Position numbers and translations under genes: made by a program. Under the pieces are notes generated by a model that searched no databases, had not been told where the DNA came from, and worked only from the letters and a program-made list of their open reading frames with translations. From NCBI RefSeq assembly GCF_022532105.1, contig NZ_CP092832.1:2571001-2635000 (forward strand): DNA of 64,000 nucleotides, given 5' to 3'. The DNA comes from Flavobacterium sp. HJ-32-4. Lineage in GTDB: Bacteria; Bacteroidota; Bacteroidia; Flavobacteriales; Flavobacteriaceae. The number at the start of each line of letters is the position of its first letter. Positions within the stretch are counted from its first letter, which is position 1. Below are positions 17,864-27,085 of the stretch, piece by piece.

Positions 17864-18465
17864 TGCTCGACTGGCTTAAGAATATCAACAAAGATTATCC
17901 TGACTTCTGGCGGGCGTACTTGTCGAAATTCGATGAGAAGCCGACCCGTATCGTGGCGCTCAGTACCAAAACTACGGGCACCGATTACAAGAAAGATGTG
18001 ATTGTCTCCATCGGTGCGGTGGCCATTGAAGGCGACCAGGTGTTGATAGGCGATAATTTCGAAGTAGTGCTGTTGCAATACGTCTTTAACCACGACAATG
18101 GCCTGTCGAACGAATTCATCGTCGAGAGCCAGTTACCGAAACTCGTGGAACCGCAGGCCATACAGCAATTTATTGAATACCTCGAGAATGCGACGTTGGT
18201 CGGCCACCGGGTCGATTTCGATGTGGAGATGCTGAACGAAGCGTTGGACCGCATCCATGCCGGGCGACTCAAGAACGAAGCGCTGGATATAGAAGTCATG
18301 TACCGCAAATGGAAAGACCTTAACGACGGTCGCCATTTCGGACTCGACGATATTTGTGCGGAGTTTAAGATTCCGGTATCCGAACGGGTATCCGCCGCGG
18401 AAGATGCGTATGCGGTGGCCCTGCTTTTCCTGAAACTCAAATCGCGTTTACAGCTTAAAATCTGA
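17860..18465 (+). CDS. DnaQ-like 3'-5' exonuclease fold protein with degenerate active site
   Basis: 201 residues. The RNase H-like exonuclease fold is recognisable: IVALSTKTTGTD at residues 31-42 aligns with the Exo I motif (normally D-x-E), LVGHRVDFDVEML at 113-125 is Exo II with its Asp kept, and VSAAEDA near 180 is Exo III. The first Asp and Glu are Ser35 and Lys37, and the Exo III His is Val, so three of five catalytic residues are missing. It is probably a binding or regulatory protein, not a nuclease. It is translationally coupled to the DUF294 gene, suggesting a joint role. Confidence 0.8.
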   Translation: MMLDWLKNINKDYPDFWRAYLSKFDEKPTRIVALSTKTTGTDYKKDVIVSIGAVAIEGDQVLIGDNFEVVLLQYVFNHDNGLSNEFIVESQLPKLVEPQAIQQFIEYLENATLVGHRVDFDVEMLNEALDRIHAGRLKNEALDIEVMYRKWKDLNDGRHFGLDDICAEFKIPVSERVSAAEDAYAVALLFLKLKSRLQLKI

Positions 18466-18485
18466 GTGCGATTCCTTCCCATAAA

Positions 18486-18515
18486 AAAAGGCGGTCACTT
18501 TCGTAGCCGCCTTTT
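18486..18515. terminator. Bidirectional terminator between exonuclease-like gene and acs
   Basis: Stem AAAAGGCGG / CCGCCTTTT (one extra base pair at the loop side), with A-run before and T-run after, placed between convergent genes. Confidence 0.8.
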
Positions 18516-18535
18516 CCGTTTGTAAATGGTTATGG

Positions 18536-20443
18536 TTAGATGCGTTCGTCCTTGATCTCGTCAACGATCTCGGGATTGAGCAGTGTGGACGTGTCTCCAA
18601 AGCTGGAGAAATCCCCTTCCGCTATTTTCCGTAAGATGCGACGCATGATCTTGCCCGAACGTGTTTTCGGCAACCCGGATACGAATTGGATCTTGTCGAG
18701 TTTGGCAATAGGCCCGACGTGATCCGAAATCATCTGGTTGATTTCTTTGCGAAGGTTGTCCTGGTTACGGCTCTCCCCTGTTTCTTTGAGGATAACATAC
18801 CCATACAACGCATTTCCTTTTATGTCATGAGGGAATCCGACGATCGCCGATTCCGCCACAGCCGGGTGTTCGTTGATGGCGTCTTCGATCGGTGCGGTTC
18901 CGAGGTTGTGTCCGGATACGATGATCACATCGTCTACCCGTCCGGTGATGCGGTAGTACCCGACTTCATCGCGCAACGCACCGTCACCGGTGAAGTATTT
19001 CCCAGGGAAGGCCGAAAAATACGTCTCCTTAAACCGTTGGTGGTCACCCCAAATGGTGCGTGCCATCGACGGCCACGGGAATTTGATACACAGGCTTCCG
19101 GTTACGGAATTCCCTTCGATTTCATTGCGCAGTTCGTCCATCAGTACCGGCTGTATACCCGGCAACGGCAGGGAGGCATACGTCGGTTTGGTCGGCGTGA
19201 CAAAGGCGATCGGCGAAATCATGATACCGCCTGTTTCGGTTTGCCACCAGGTATCGACGAGCGGACAGCGTTTTCCTCCGACGTGGTCGTTGTACCAATT
19301 CCATGCCTCTTCGTTGATGGGTTCGCCTACCGAACCGATCACGCGTAAGCTCTTGAGAGGGAAGGGTTGTACGTATTCGAGGTTTTCTTTTGCAAGCGAT
19401 CGGATGGCGGTCGGCGCGGTGTAGAAATGCGTGATTTTGTGTTTTTCGATGACGTGCCAGAAGCGGCTGAAATCGGGATACGACGGTACACCTTCGAAGA
19501 TAACAGTCGTGGCGCCGTTGAGCAGGGGTCCGTATAAGATATACGAGTGCCCGGTAATCCATCCGATGTCGGCCGTACACCAGAAAATATCATTCTCTTC
19601 GTAGGAAAAGACGTTTTTAAAGGTATACGCAGTGTAAACCATATAGCCGGCCGTCGTGTGTAACATGCCTTTCGGCTTACCGGTCGAACCGGATGTGTAC
19701 AGGATGAACAGCGGGTCTTCGGCATCCATAATCTCTGCTACGTTGTTACCTATAGCTTCGTCCATTAGCGGTTCGAGCCATTGGTCGCGGCCTTCCTTCA
19801 TCTTGACCGGTGTGTTCGTGCGCTTTACCACCAGTGTGGTTTCGACCGTCGGACACTTTTCGAGGGCTTCGTCGATAATACCTTTCAGGTCAATCGTTTT
19901 TTCACCCCGAAAGCCGCCATCGGAAGTGATGACCATCCGGGCTTCGCAGTCGTTGATACGGGAGGCCACGGCAGAAGCCGAAAATCCGGCGAAAATGACC
20001 GAGTGGATGGCACCGATCCGGGCGCAGGCCAATACAGCATACGCCAATTCGGGAATCATCGGCAAATAAATACATACCCGATCGCCTTTCTTAATACCGC
20101 AATCGCGCAGAATATTGGCCAGTTTCGCTACCTGCACATACAACTCATTATAGGTAATGTGCTGCGCCGGTTCGTCGGGATTGTTCGGTTCGAAAATAAT
20201 CGCGGTTTTGTCGCCGCGCCGCGCCAGATGCCGGTCGATACAGTTCTTGACGATATTGACTTTCGCACCGGTAAACCACTCGAAACGGGCTTCCTGCATG
20301 TCAAAGTCGACGACCTTTTCCCATGGCTGGTACCAGTTAAAGTTTTCCTGTGCGATACGTCCCCAAAATTTGCGGGGCTCGCGAACCGATTTGTTGTAGT
20401 GTTTGAAATACTGTTCGAGGTTGGGTATTTTATAGTAGCTCAT
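18536..20443 (-). CDS. acs: Acetyl-CoA synthetase (AMP-forming)
   Basis: 635 residues, standard length. It makes acetyl-CoA from acetate, ATP and CoA through acetyl-AMP. Motifs: the adenylate-forming P-loop YTSGSTGKPKGMLHTTAGYM, TWWQTETGG, YFTGDGALRDEVGYYRITGR, and the C-terminal KTRSGKIMRRILRKIA, whose lysine is the acetylation-controlled residue. Cytosolic. It lies just downstream, on the same strand, of a response regulator and a sodium:solute symporter-histidine kinase, an arrangement reminiscent of the CrbSR circuits that control acs. The 93-base gap before acs suggests it may have its own start of transcription. Confidence 0.97.
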   Translation of the reverse strand: MSYYKIPNLEQYFKHYNKSVREPRKFWGRIAQENFNWYQPWEKVVDFDMQEARFEWFTGAKVNIVKNCIDRHLARRGDKTAIIFEPNNPDEPAQHITYNELYVQVAKLANILRDCGIKKGDRVCIYLPMIPELAYAVLACARIGAIHSVIFAGFSASAVASRINDCEARMVITSDGGFRGEKTIDLKGIIDEALEKCPTVETTLVVKRTNTPVKMKEGRDQWLEPLMDEAIGNNVAEIMDAEDPLFILYTSGSTGKPKGMLHTTAGYMVYTAYTFKNVFSYEENDIFWCTADIGWITGHSYILYGPLLNGATTVIFEGVPSYPDFSRFWHVIEKHKITHFYTAPTAIRSLAKENLEYVQPFPLKSLRVIGSVGEPINEEAWNWYNDHVGGKRCPLVDTWWQTETGGIMISPIAFVTPTKPTYASLPLPGIQPVLMDELRNEIEGNSVTGSLCIKFPWPSMARTIWGDHQRFKETYFSAFPGKYFTGDGALRDEVGYYRITGRVDDVIIVSGHNLGTAPIEDAINEHPAVAESAIVGFPHDIKGNALYGYVILKETGESRNQDNLRKEINQMISDHVGPIAKLDKIQFVSGLPKTRSGKIMRRILRKIAEGDFSSFGDTSTLLNPEIVDEIKDERI

Positions 20444-20536
20444 GGCCGCTGGTGTTTTGGTTGGTTATGGACGCAATGTAGTAAATATGCCCGCCCATCG
20501 GGACAAATTTCGACTATACTTTGCAAAATAACTATA

Positions 20537-20908
20537 CTAACTATCGGAAGGTAGCAATGCCTGTACCGATTCTATCAACTTCTTGACCGAGAAGGGTTTG
20601 GTCAGATAGAGATCGGCACCAAGCGCCAGTCCTTTTTCGATGTCGGACGCTTTGTTTTTGGCGCTGAGAAAAATGACTTTGGTATGACCCAGGTGGTCGG
20701 CGTTGCGGATGCCTTCGAGGGTTTGGTAGCCATCGACTTTGGGCATCATGACATCGAGGATGACGACGTCTACGGACTGGTTGGCCAGCAGGTCAAGTGC
20801 CTCTTCCCCATCACGTGCAATGAATACCTGGAAATCAAGTTTCCGGAAGGCATATTCAAGCGACATTACAATGTTAGGCTCGTCGTCAACGATGAGTATC
20901 TTTTTCAT
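20537..20908 (-). CDS. Response regulator, single receiver domain
   Basis: 123 residues from the ATG at 20908 (MKKILIVDDEPNIVMSLEY); an upstream ATG would add 17 residues lying fully inside the kinase gene. Acidic pocket VDDE (residues 7-10), phosphoacceptor Asp in VVILDVMMPKVDG (about 52), Thr/Ser position KVIFLSAKN, and Lys in LTKPFSV. There is no output domain, so it must act through protein contacts. The start overlaps the end of the symporter-kinase gene by 23 bases; the two are almost certainly partners. Confidence 0.9.
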   Translation of the reverse strand: MKKILIVDDEPNIVMSLEYAFRKLDFQVFIARDGEEALDLLANQSVDVVILDVMMPKVDGYQTLEGIRNADHLGHTKVIFLSAKNKASDIEKGLALGADLYLTKPFSVKKLIESVQALLPSDS

Positions 20909-23612
20909 GTTCGGTGGGTTCAGGCAGTATAAAGGTAAGCAAGGCGCCGGAATTTTCACGATTGTCCGCCCAAATGCGTCCGCCGTGGTGATCGATGATT
21001 TTTCGGCAGATGGCGAGCCCGAGTCCGCTGCCCTCCGGTTTCCGCAGGTTCTGGTGCTTCACCTGGTAAAATTTGTCGAAAATGGCGTCGAGGTCGGTGG
21101 GCGCGATCCCTTTTCCGTTGTCGGCGACGGCTACTTCCAACGCCTGGTCTTTGCTGCTAGCGGTGATGGTAATCCTTCCCCCCTCTTCCCGACAAAACTT
21201 CAACGCATTCGATACGAGGTTCATCAGCACCTGCACGATACGGTCATGGTCATACAGAACAGGGCGCGTGGTGGCGATGTCGACTTCTATCAGGATGCCT
21301 TTCGCATCCGCTATCGGTTTTAGTTGGGCCAGAACTTCTGAGAGCGCGTCGGAAATGAGATGCGGTGCCAAATCAAGGGATTGTTTGCCTGATTCAAACT
21401 TCTCAAGATCAAGGATTTTATTGATGAGGCGGTTGAGGCGATCCGATTCTGACATGATGTTCTGCAGGAAGTTCCGACGCAGTTCATTCGGGATGTCGTC
21501 ATCATCGTGGAGGATCTCGGTTGCCGCACGAATGGCGGTAATGGGCGTGCGCAACTCGTGTGAAACTGTGTCGAGGAACTCGTCTTTCTGCCGGTCTTTC
21601 TCCAACAGTTCTTCATTGGCTTCGCGGAGTTGGGCGGTAAGGGCTTCCAGTTCGGCCGAGGCTTCCCGCAATTTGCGGTTGACGACAATGTTCTCGCGCG
21701 ACTCTTCCAAAATTTTCAGGACTTCCGTCAGGGGCACTTTTTCCTCCTTCACCACGCTCGAAATCAGGATGCGGGCAGATGCCGTGCCTATATGCCCCGT
21801 GAGCAGGTTCTCCGCAAATTTGATCATCCGCGGGTCGGCGAGTTGCTGCTCGGGATCGGTGCCGTATTTCCGACGGAAGAACGCCAGTTCACGGCGGGTG
21901 GCATTTTCCCCCAGAAACCGCACCAATACCCTCCGGATGTCGGCGATATACGCCGTTCCCTTCCAGATAAAAGCGCTTTCGTGCTTCGACGCATAGCGAT
22001 CAATATCGATGAACATCTCGGCATAATTGCGTTCGCGGTAATTGCCTTTGAAGCTAACGGATACGATCAGGTAAAGTCCGCCGTTGACCAACAGGCTCCA
22101 AAACAACGCGTGCGGCACCGGCTCAAGATACGTAAGTCCGAGTAGGGAAAACGGACGCAATCCGGACATCCCCATAAAGCCCGCAGTCACGAAGGTGCTG
22201 TCGGATCCGGTAGTGCCAATTATGTAAGGAAGTAATAACGTATAGGTGCACACAAGGAAACCGCCGATGAGTCCGGCAATCGCCCCCGCCTTCGATCCCC
22301 TTCGCCACAAAAGGGCCCCGAAGAAAGAAGGTGCTAATTGTGCGATGATGACAAAGGAAACGAGTCCCACGGAAAATAGGTCATAATCCAGGATGATGCC
22401 ACGATACAAACAAAAGGCGCCGGTAATCAATAGGAAAATCGACACTTTACGGATGTTGAGGATACGACGGTTGTCCCACCCTTCCCCATCGCGCTTCAGG
22501 CGGCCGAGCAGTCCATACGGGATGACAAGGTTGTTGCTAAGCATGATGGAAAGCCCGATAGACGACGCTACAATCATTGAAATAGCCGCGGAAAATCCTC
22601 CGAGAAACACCAGGACGGTCATCGTGCTATTGTGGAAGAATTGCGGGATGAGCAACGGAAAAAAATCCGGCGTCACCGATTGACCGGCGAACAAGACGTT
22701 TCCGCCCCACGCTATGGGATAGACGAACAGATTGAAGAGCAGCAAATACAAAGGAAACAACCAGATAGCCGTCTTTAGGTGGCGCTCCCGGCTATTTTCG
22801 ATCACCGCCATGTGAAATTGGCGCGGCAGCAGGAAGATGGCGAAAAACGACAACAGGCACAGGAAAAACCAGTTGATGGCCTGTGGGAAAACCGCAACCG
22901 AGTGCTTCTGAACGAAGTCGGGCAAGACATGGGCCTTTTGGTAGAGGTCATCGAAGCCATCAAACACCACGAAAGCCACGTAACCACCAAGCAGCACAAA
23001 GAAGAACAGCTTGAGTACCGATTCTAACGCCACCGCCATGACGATACCCCGTCGTTTCTCTGCAGCGTCTGCATAGCGGGTGCCGTAATACGAAGCAAAA
23101 AGTGCCAGTGCCAACGCGATGTAGGTGGTTGTGTCGGAAAATACGTTGGAGCTGTGTGAGGTGCCGGTTACCAGGTGAAAGGTCTCGGATATTGCTTTCA
23201 GTTGTAATGCGATGTATGGCAGGATGGCAAAAAGGCATACCAGTGTCACCAGTGCCCCCAGGAACCGGCTGTTGGCGTAGCGAAGGGAGATAAAATCGGC
23301 GATGCTGGCCACTTTGTTCGCTTTCGCAATCCGGATGATGCGTCGCATGAGAATGATCCAGGCGGGCACGGCAATCACCGGACCCAGGTAAATCGTGAGA
23401 AAGGCCACACCGCTTTTGGCTGCCATGCCGACGCTTCCGTAATAGGTCCAGGCGCTGCAGTATACCGCCAGCGACAAGGTGTAGACATACGGATTGGTCG
23501 TCCAGCGGACATAGGCGCGCTTCTCGGCCCAATGCGCGATTACGAATAGCAGGCCCACATAGGTTGCCAGGATGAGAAGCAGTGCGGCGCTAGTCATAAT
23601 ATCGCTTGACAA
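20886..23612 (-). CDS. Sodium:solute symporter fused to histidine kinase (CbrA/CrbS-like)
   Basis: 908 residues. Residues 1-480 form about 13 membrane helices of the sodium:solute symporter family (ATYVGLLFVIAHWAEKR at the start). A linker and a coiled coil (about 600-660, EALTAQLREANEELLEKDRQ) lead to a histidine kinase: H box DTVSHELRTPITAI (His near 672), N box LMNLVSNALKF, G boxes DNGKGIAP and GSGLGLAICRKI. Such proteins sense or import a small carboxylate and phosphorylate a regulator. The receiver gene overlaps its 3' end and acs follows, so acetate is the likely signal. Whether it transports is not evident. Confidence 0.92.
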   Translation of the reverse strand: MSSDIMTSAALLLILATYVGLLFVIAHWAEKRAYVRWTTNPYVYTLSLAVYCSAWTYYGSVGMAAKSGVAFLTIYLGPVIAVPAWIILMRRIIRIAKANKVASIADFISLRYANSRFLGALVTLVCLFAILPYIALQLKAISETFHLVTGTSHSSNVFSDTTTYIALALALFASYYGTRYADAAEKRRGIVMAVALESVLKLFFFVLLGGYVAFVVFDGFDDLYQKAHVLPDFVQKHSVAVFPQAINWFFLCLLSFFAIFLLPRQFHMAVIENSRERHLKTAIWLFPLYLLLFNLFVYPIAWGGNVLFAGQSVTPDFFPLLIPQFFHNSTMTVLVFLGGFSAAISMIVASSIGLSIMLSNNLVIPYGLLGRLKRDGEGWDNRRILNIRKVSIFLLITGAFCLYRGIILDYDLFSVGLVSFVIIAQLAPSFFGALLWRRGSKAGAIAGLIGGFLVCTYTLLLPYIIGTTGSDSTFVTAGFMGMSGLRPFSLLGLTYLEPVPHALFWSLLVNGGLYLIVSVSFKGNYRERNYAEMFIDIDRYASKHESAFIWKGTAYIADIRRVLVRFLGENATRRELAFFRRKYGTDPEQQLADPRMIKFAENLLTGHIGTASARILISSVVKEEKVPLTEVLKILEESRENIVVNRKLREASAELEALTAQLREANEELLEKDRQKDEFLDTVSHELRTPITAIRAATEILHDDDDIPNELRRNFLQNIMSESDRLNRLINKILDLEKFESGKQSLDLAPHLISDALSEVLAQLKPIADAKGILIEVDIATTRPVLYDHDRIVQVLMNLVSNALKFCREEGGRITITASSKDQALEVAVADNGKGIAPTDLDAIFDKFYQVKHQNLRKPEGSGLGLAICRKIIDHHGGRIWADNRENSGALLTFILPEPTEHEKDTHR

Positions 23613-23784
23613 TCAGGTAACTTACCAAAATCGCACACGACCAAACGCTGAAGATGTAGACATAGATCACCGGAAAACCGCCAATGGCGCCATCGATGCC
23701 GAACAACGGCAGCAGCGGCATGTTGAAGGCCAGCAGCAGCAGTACGGCAATGATGATCAGCTTTTGTTCGTGTCGTTTTTTCAT
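23590..23784 (-). CDS. Small two-helix membrane protein upstream of symporter-kinase
   Basis: 64 residues from the ATG at 23784 (MKKRHEQKLIIIAVLLLLAF); an ATG three codons earlier is possible. Two membrane helices (about 8-25 and 36-57) with a short loop containing LFGIDGAIGGFP. It overlaps the start of the symporter-kinase gene by 23 bases, so the proteins are probably made together. The topology recalls the small DUF3311-type partners of sodium:solute symporters; this match is a judgement from shape only. Confidence 0.6.
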   Translation of the reverse strand: MKKRHEQKLIIIAVLLLLAFNMPLLPLFGIDGAIGGFPVIYVYIFSVWSCAILVSYLIVKRYYD

Positions 23785-23790
23785 CTCACA

Positions 23791-23818
23791 CAAAAAGCCG
23801 GTGCACTACACACCGGCT
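23791..23818 (-). terminator. Terminator after the MFS/DUF6814 unit
   Basis: Stem AGCCGGTG / CACCGGCT (23796-23803 and 23811-23818); on the minus strand it is followed by five T. It separates the MFS unit from the symporter-kinase unit, at least partly. Confidence 0.75.
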
Positions 23819-23838
23819 CTGCAAAGTAGCATTATTTT

Positions 23839-24054
23839 TTAGTCTTTGTACTCGTTGGTGAGGGCATAATAGCCGAAGATACCCAGCCCGAGTGTCACCA
23901 AAGGCATCAGGATAAAGAACAAGATGATGCCGAAAACGAGGTCGTCCTGTTTGTCGGATGTGAGTTTGGCCCCGAAAATGGTGATACATCCGTAGGCGAC
24001 GGCAACCGCGAGTGCAATCCAAAGTACGCCGGCAATTCGTTTGATAGTGTTCAT
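23839..24054 (-). CDS. Small membrane protein, DUF6814-like
   Basis: 71 residues with two membrane helices (about 5-28 and 40-64) and the ending FGYYALTNEYKD. Small proteins of this size and ending (FGYYA...GEY) are typically found next to MHS-type MFS carriers in Bacteroidota, which is the case here: it starts 11 bases after the MFS gene's stop. It is probably an accessory of that carrier in the inner membrane; the role is not known. Confidence 0.65.
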   Translation of the reverse strand: MNTIKRIAGVLWIALAVAVAYGCITIFGAKLTSDKQDDLVFGIILFFILMPLVTLGLGIFGYYALTNEYKD

Positions 24055-24065
24055 GATGCTTATTT

Positions 24066-25598
24066 TTAGTCGTGTAACGTACTGATTTTTTTATCGAGGT
24101 AAATCATGCCGATCACAAAGCAAACGGCGGCGATTCCGATTGGATACCAGAGTCCTTCGAGGTAGAATTCCGGGTCGCCCGCATCTTTTCCCGTAGTGAC
24201 AAGATAAGTGGAAATCGCCGGTAAGAGTCCGCCGAAGATGCCATTCCCCACGTGATACGGCAGCGACATCGACGTATAGCGTATCCGCACGGGGAACATT
24301 TCAACGAGGAAGGCAGCAATCGGCCCGTATACCATCGTGACAAAGAATACTTGAATGAATACCATAAGTATGATCCACCAACGGTCTGAGGATGTGATGG
24401 TTTTTGTGAGTTTCGTCTCCACCTTATCTTTTCCGGCATCGTCTTTTATACGGACCCCGTTATCGAGGTGTACCGTCTTGATTTCTTCTGACGTCGTGCC
24501 GTCAGCAAAGGCTTTATTAGTGGTATAAATGGAATCACTTTTGGTGCCTTCAAGGGTTTTGAAGGTGGCTTCCATTTTAGATGATACTTCCGTTTTCAGG
24601 GACAAGTCAGTGGTTTTATACATCGAATTATAGATCGGGCGGTAGCACACGATGGCAATCAGCATCCCCGACATCATCACCGCTTTGCGTCCGACTTTAT
24701 CCGACAACCATCCGAAAAACACAAAGAACGGTGTGGCCATCAGGAGCGCGATGCCCATGAGTCCGTCTACCTGCGTCGCATCGACCGACATCACCGTCTT
24801 CAGGTAACTCATGGCGTAGAACTGGCCGGTATACCATACGACTCCCTGCCCCATGGTCGCACCAAAAAGCGCCAGCAAAACAAACTTGAGGTTGTATTTG
24901 TGGCCGAAACTCTCTTTCAACGGATTGGTGCTGGTTTTGCCTTCCGACTTGGCTTTCGCGAACAAAGGCGATTCGTGCATGCCTTTACGGATGATGTAGG
25001 ACACCAACACCATCAGGATCGATACCCAAAACGGCACACGCCAGCCCCACTCTTCGAACTGCTCTTTGCTCAACAGCCCTTTGGTGATCAGGATGACAAT
25101 CAGTGACACAAAAAGTCCTGCCGTAGCGGTCGTTTGGATCCACGACGTCCAGAAGCCGCGTTGCCCTTTGGGTGCGTGTTCGGCCACGTAGGTCGCGGCG
25201 CCTCCATACTCCCCACCGAGCGCGAGGCCTTGCAGGAGTCGGAGTAACAACACCAGCAAGGGCGCCAGGAACCCAATCGTCTCATAACTGGGGATACAGC
25301 CGATGAGGAAGGTCGCGCCTCCCATCAGGAGCAGGGTCACCATAAAGGTGTACTTGCGCCCGATCAGGTCGCCCAACCGTCCGAAAAACAGGGCGCCGAA
25401 AGGCCGAACGACGAAACCGGCCGCAAAGGTGGCCAGCGTCGACAGGAAGGCGGCTGTCGGATTATCGGATGGGAAAAACTTAGTCGAAATGACGACGGCC
25501 AGACTTCCGAAGATATAGAAGTCGTACCATTCGATGAGGGTGCCTACAGACGAGGCGGAAATCACTTTCCAGATACCCTTTGTGGATTTGTTGCTCAT
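24066..25598 (-). CDS. MFS transporter, metabolite:H+ symporter type (MHS)
   Basis: 510 residues, 12 membrane helices. The MHS signature is clear: SSVGTLIEWYDFYIFGSLA at the N-terminus, GRLGDLIGRKYTF between helices 2 and 3, and LGGEYGGAATYVAEHAPKGQRG. Between helices 8 and 9 there is a hydrophilic insertion of about 75 residues (SMYKTTDLSLKTEVSSKMEA through DKVETKLTKTITSSD), absent from enterobacterial relatives such as ProP and KgtP. MHS carriers take up dicarboxylates, betaines or aromatic acids. Between acs/symporter-kinase and a porin, and near the aromatic operon, an organic acid is the likely load. Confidence 0.9.
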   Translation of the reverse strand: MSNKSTKGIWKVISASSVGTLIEWYDFYIFGSLAVVISTKFFPSDNPTAAFLSTLATFAAGFVVRPFGALFFGRLGDLIGRKYTFMVTLLLMGGATFLIGCIPSYETIGFLAPLLVLLLRLLQGLALGGEYGGAATYVAEHAPKGQRGFWTSWIQTTATAGLFVSLIVILITKGLLSKEQFEEWGWRVPFWVSILMVLVSYIIRKGMHESPLFAKAKSEGKTSTNPLKESFGHKYNLKFVLLALFGATMGQGVVWYTGQFYAMSYLKTVMSVDATQVDGLMGIALLMATPFFVFFGWLSDKVGRKAVMMSGMLIAIVCYRPIYNSMYKTTDLSLKTEVSSKMEATFKTLEGTKSDSIYTTNKAFADGTTSEEIKTVHLDNGVRIKDDAGKDKVETKLTKTITSSDRWWIILMVFIQVFFVTMVYGPIAAFLVEMFPVRIRYTSMSLPYHVGNGIFGGLLPAISTYLVTTGKDAGDPEFYLEGLWYPIGIAAVCFVIGMIYLDKKISTLHD

Positions 25599-25616
25599 GG
25601 TAAGGTCTTGATTGGT

Positions 25617-26993
25617 TTATAGATAGATCTGCAATTGTACAATAAAATCACCGTATAGCGAATAGGTGTCTTTTGCGGTGTATACCGGACGGGCAGCATA
25701 TTCGAGCGTGATTTTGGCGTTGTGCCCGTCGAGATAGAAGTTTGTTCCAAGGTCATACTGCGTGCTCGCTTTATCCAGTGCGTCGAAATTCTTGAGGGTC
25801 AAGGCACCGAAGGGCTGTATCCGCACTTTGGGTTTTTCTTTCGATGTAGGCAGGAGGAAGCCCGCCTGCGCATACCAGATGGTGCCGGTGCCGATGAGCG
25901 GTTGGCTGTTTCCGACGCCTGAAATGGAAGCGGTACCGGTGAAGTTCGGGTCGGCCACGCCCACATTCATGATACCGACGTTCCGCAGGTAGCGGGGTCC
26001 GAAGTCATAATGGTAAAAGGCACCGTAGGCAGTAAGCGCCATTTTCTTTGCTTTGTTGCCAATGGGCAGGTCAGCGAACACGTCGGCTGCATACAGGTTG
26101 ATGTCGTGTTTGCCGATGACGCCTGCCACCGAAGTCCGGGTGCCGTCCGGCGCGTTGTAAAAACCGGCGCCGATGTTGAAGACGCGTTTGGTACCCAGGT
26201 AACTTCCGACTTTATACGGCAGCAGGTTCGACTCCTGATCGAGAAACTGGTATTCGAAATACCCCGCCTTCGACCAGGCTGTGTTGCCGTTGTTGTCGAC
26301 CGCTATGGCTTGATCGGCGGTAGACACATCTACCGGCGTAACGTTGGTAGCGAAGGGTTTGTTGTAGCTGACGCGGTACTCAAACTTGCCGTATTTTCCT
26401 TTTGCAAACAGGCCCATTTGCCGGGCGAACTGGTCGGAGTTCTCGATGAGTGGCCAACTGAAAATAGGCGAATCGGTATTGAGAAAGTTGAGGGTAGATG
26501 CCATTGTCATACGCGAAAGACCCATGTAATAGTGGAGTCCACCGCCGATAGACAGGCTGAAGTTCTGGGATTCCTCCGGAAGTACGACGGCGTATTCGTT
26601 CCAGACATCATGGAAGAACATCCCTGGTTTTTTCCCCTGCCCGTAACCGCCGGTGCCAGACGAACCCGATGCGCCTCCGCCCGTAAACGACTGGTTATTG
26701 ATACCAAAATGCGTGACAATCATATAGCGTTTCGACAACTGGGCATGCAGCAGGATGCGGAGACGCCGGTTGCCGATGTCGGTGCTGTGAGTAGCCGCTT
26801 CGCCGTTGATAGAGGTGCCGGGGTTCATTTCGGTTGAGCGGAGCCAGATTTGGTTCCAGGCCAAAATGCGAAGGTATTTGCTGCCGTCCTCCTTCAGATT
26901 CAGGCGAAGTCCGGTGCCATACTCAGGTGACCCCTGAGAATGGCCCGCCAGCGCAAAGAGTAACAGCGCGGCGATGAGAATTGTTTTTTTCAT
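25617..26993 (-). CDS. Outer-membrane porin-like beta-barrel protein
   Basis: 458 residues with signal peptide (KKTILIAALLLFALAGHSQG). The remainder is a series of amphipathic beta strands ending in an aromatic-rich terminal strand, SLYGDFIVQLQIYL, as expected of a barrel; motifs such as GKYGKFEYRVSYNKPFA match the phosphate-selective porin (OprO/OprP)-like proteins of Bacteroidota. It is the first gene upstream of the MFS carrier with an 18-base gap, so the pair probably gives outer- plus inner-membrane passage for one substrate. Solute not identifiable. Confidence 0.78.
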   Translation of the reverse strand: MKKTILIAALLLFALAGHSQGSPEYGTGLRLNLKEDGSKYLRILAWNQIWLRSTEMNPGTSINGEAATHSTDIGNRRLRILLHAQLSKRYMIVTHFGINNQSFTGGGASGSSGTGGYGQGKKPGMFFHDVWNEYAVVLPEESQNFSLSIGGGLHYYMGLSRMTMASTLNFLNTDSPIFSWPLIENSDQFARQMGLFAKGKYGKFEYRVSYNKPFATNVTPVDVSTADQAIAVDNNGNTAWSKAGYFEYQFLDQESNLLPYKVGSYLGTKRVFNIGAGFYNAPDGTRTSVAGVIGKHDINLYAADVFADLPIGNKAKKMALTAYGAFYHYDFGPRYLRNVGIMNVGVADPNFTGTASISGVGNSQPLIGTGTIWYAQAGFLLPTSKEKPKVRIQPFGALTLKNFDALDKASTQYDLGTNFYLDGHNAKITLEYAARPVYTAKDTYSLYGDFIVQLQIYL

Positions 26994-27085
26994 TATCGGC
27001 GGTTTTGTTGGTTATTGACTGCCAAGTTCCCCGTATCCGATGGCGAAAAAAAATGGGATGTATATATTTGTAAAGAAGATAGTTT

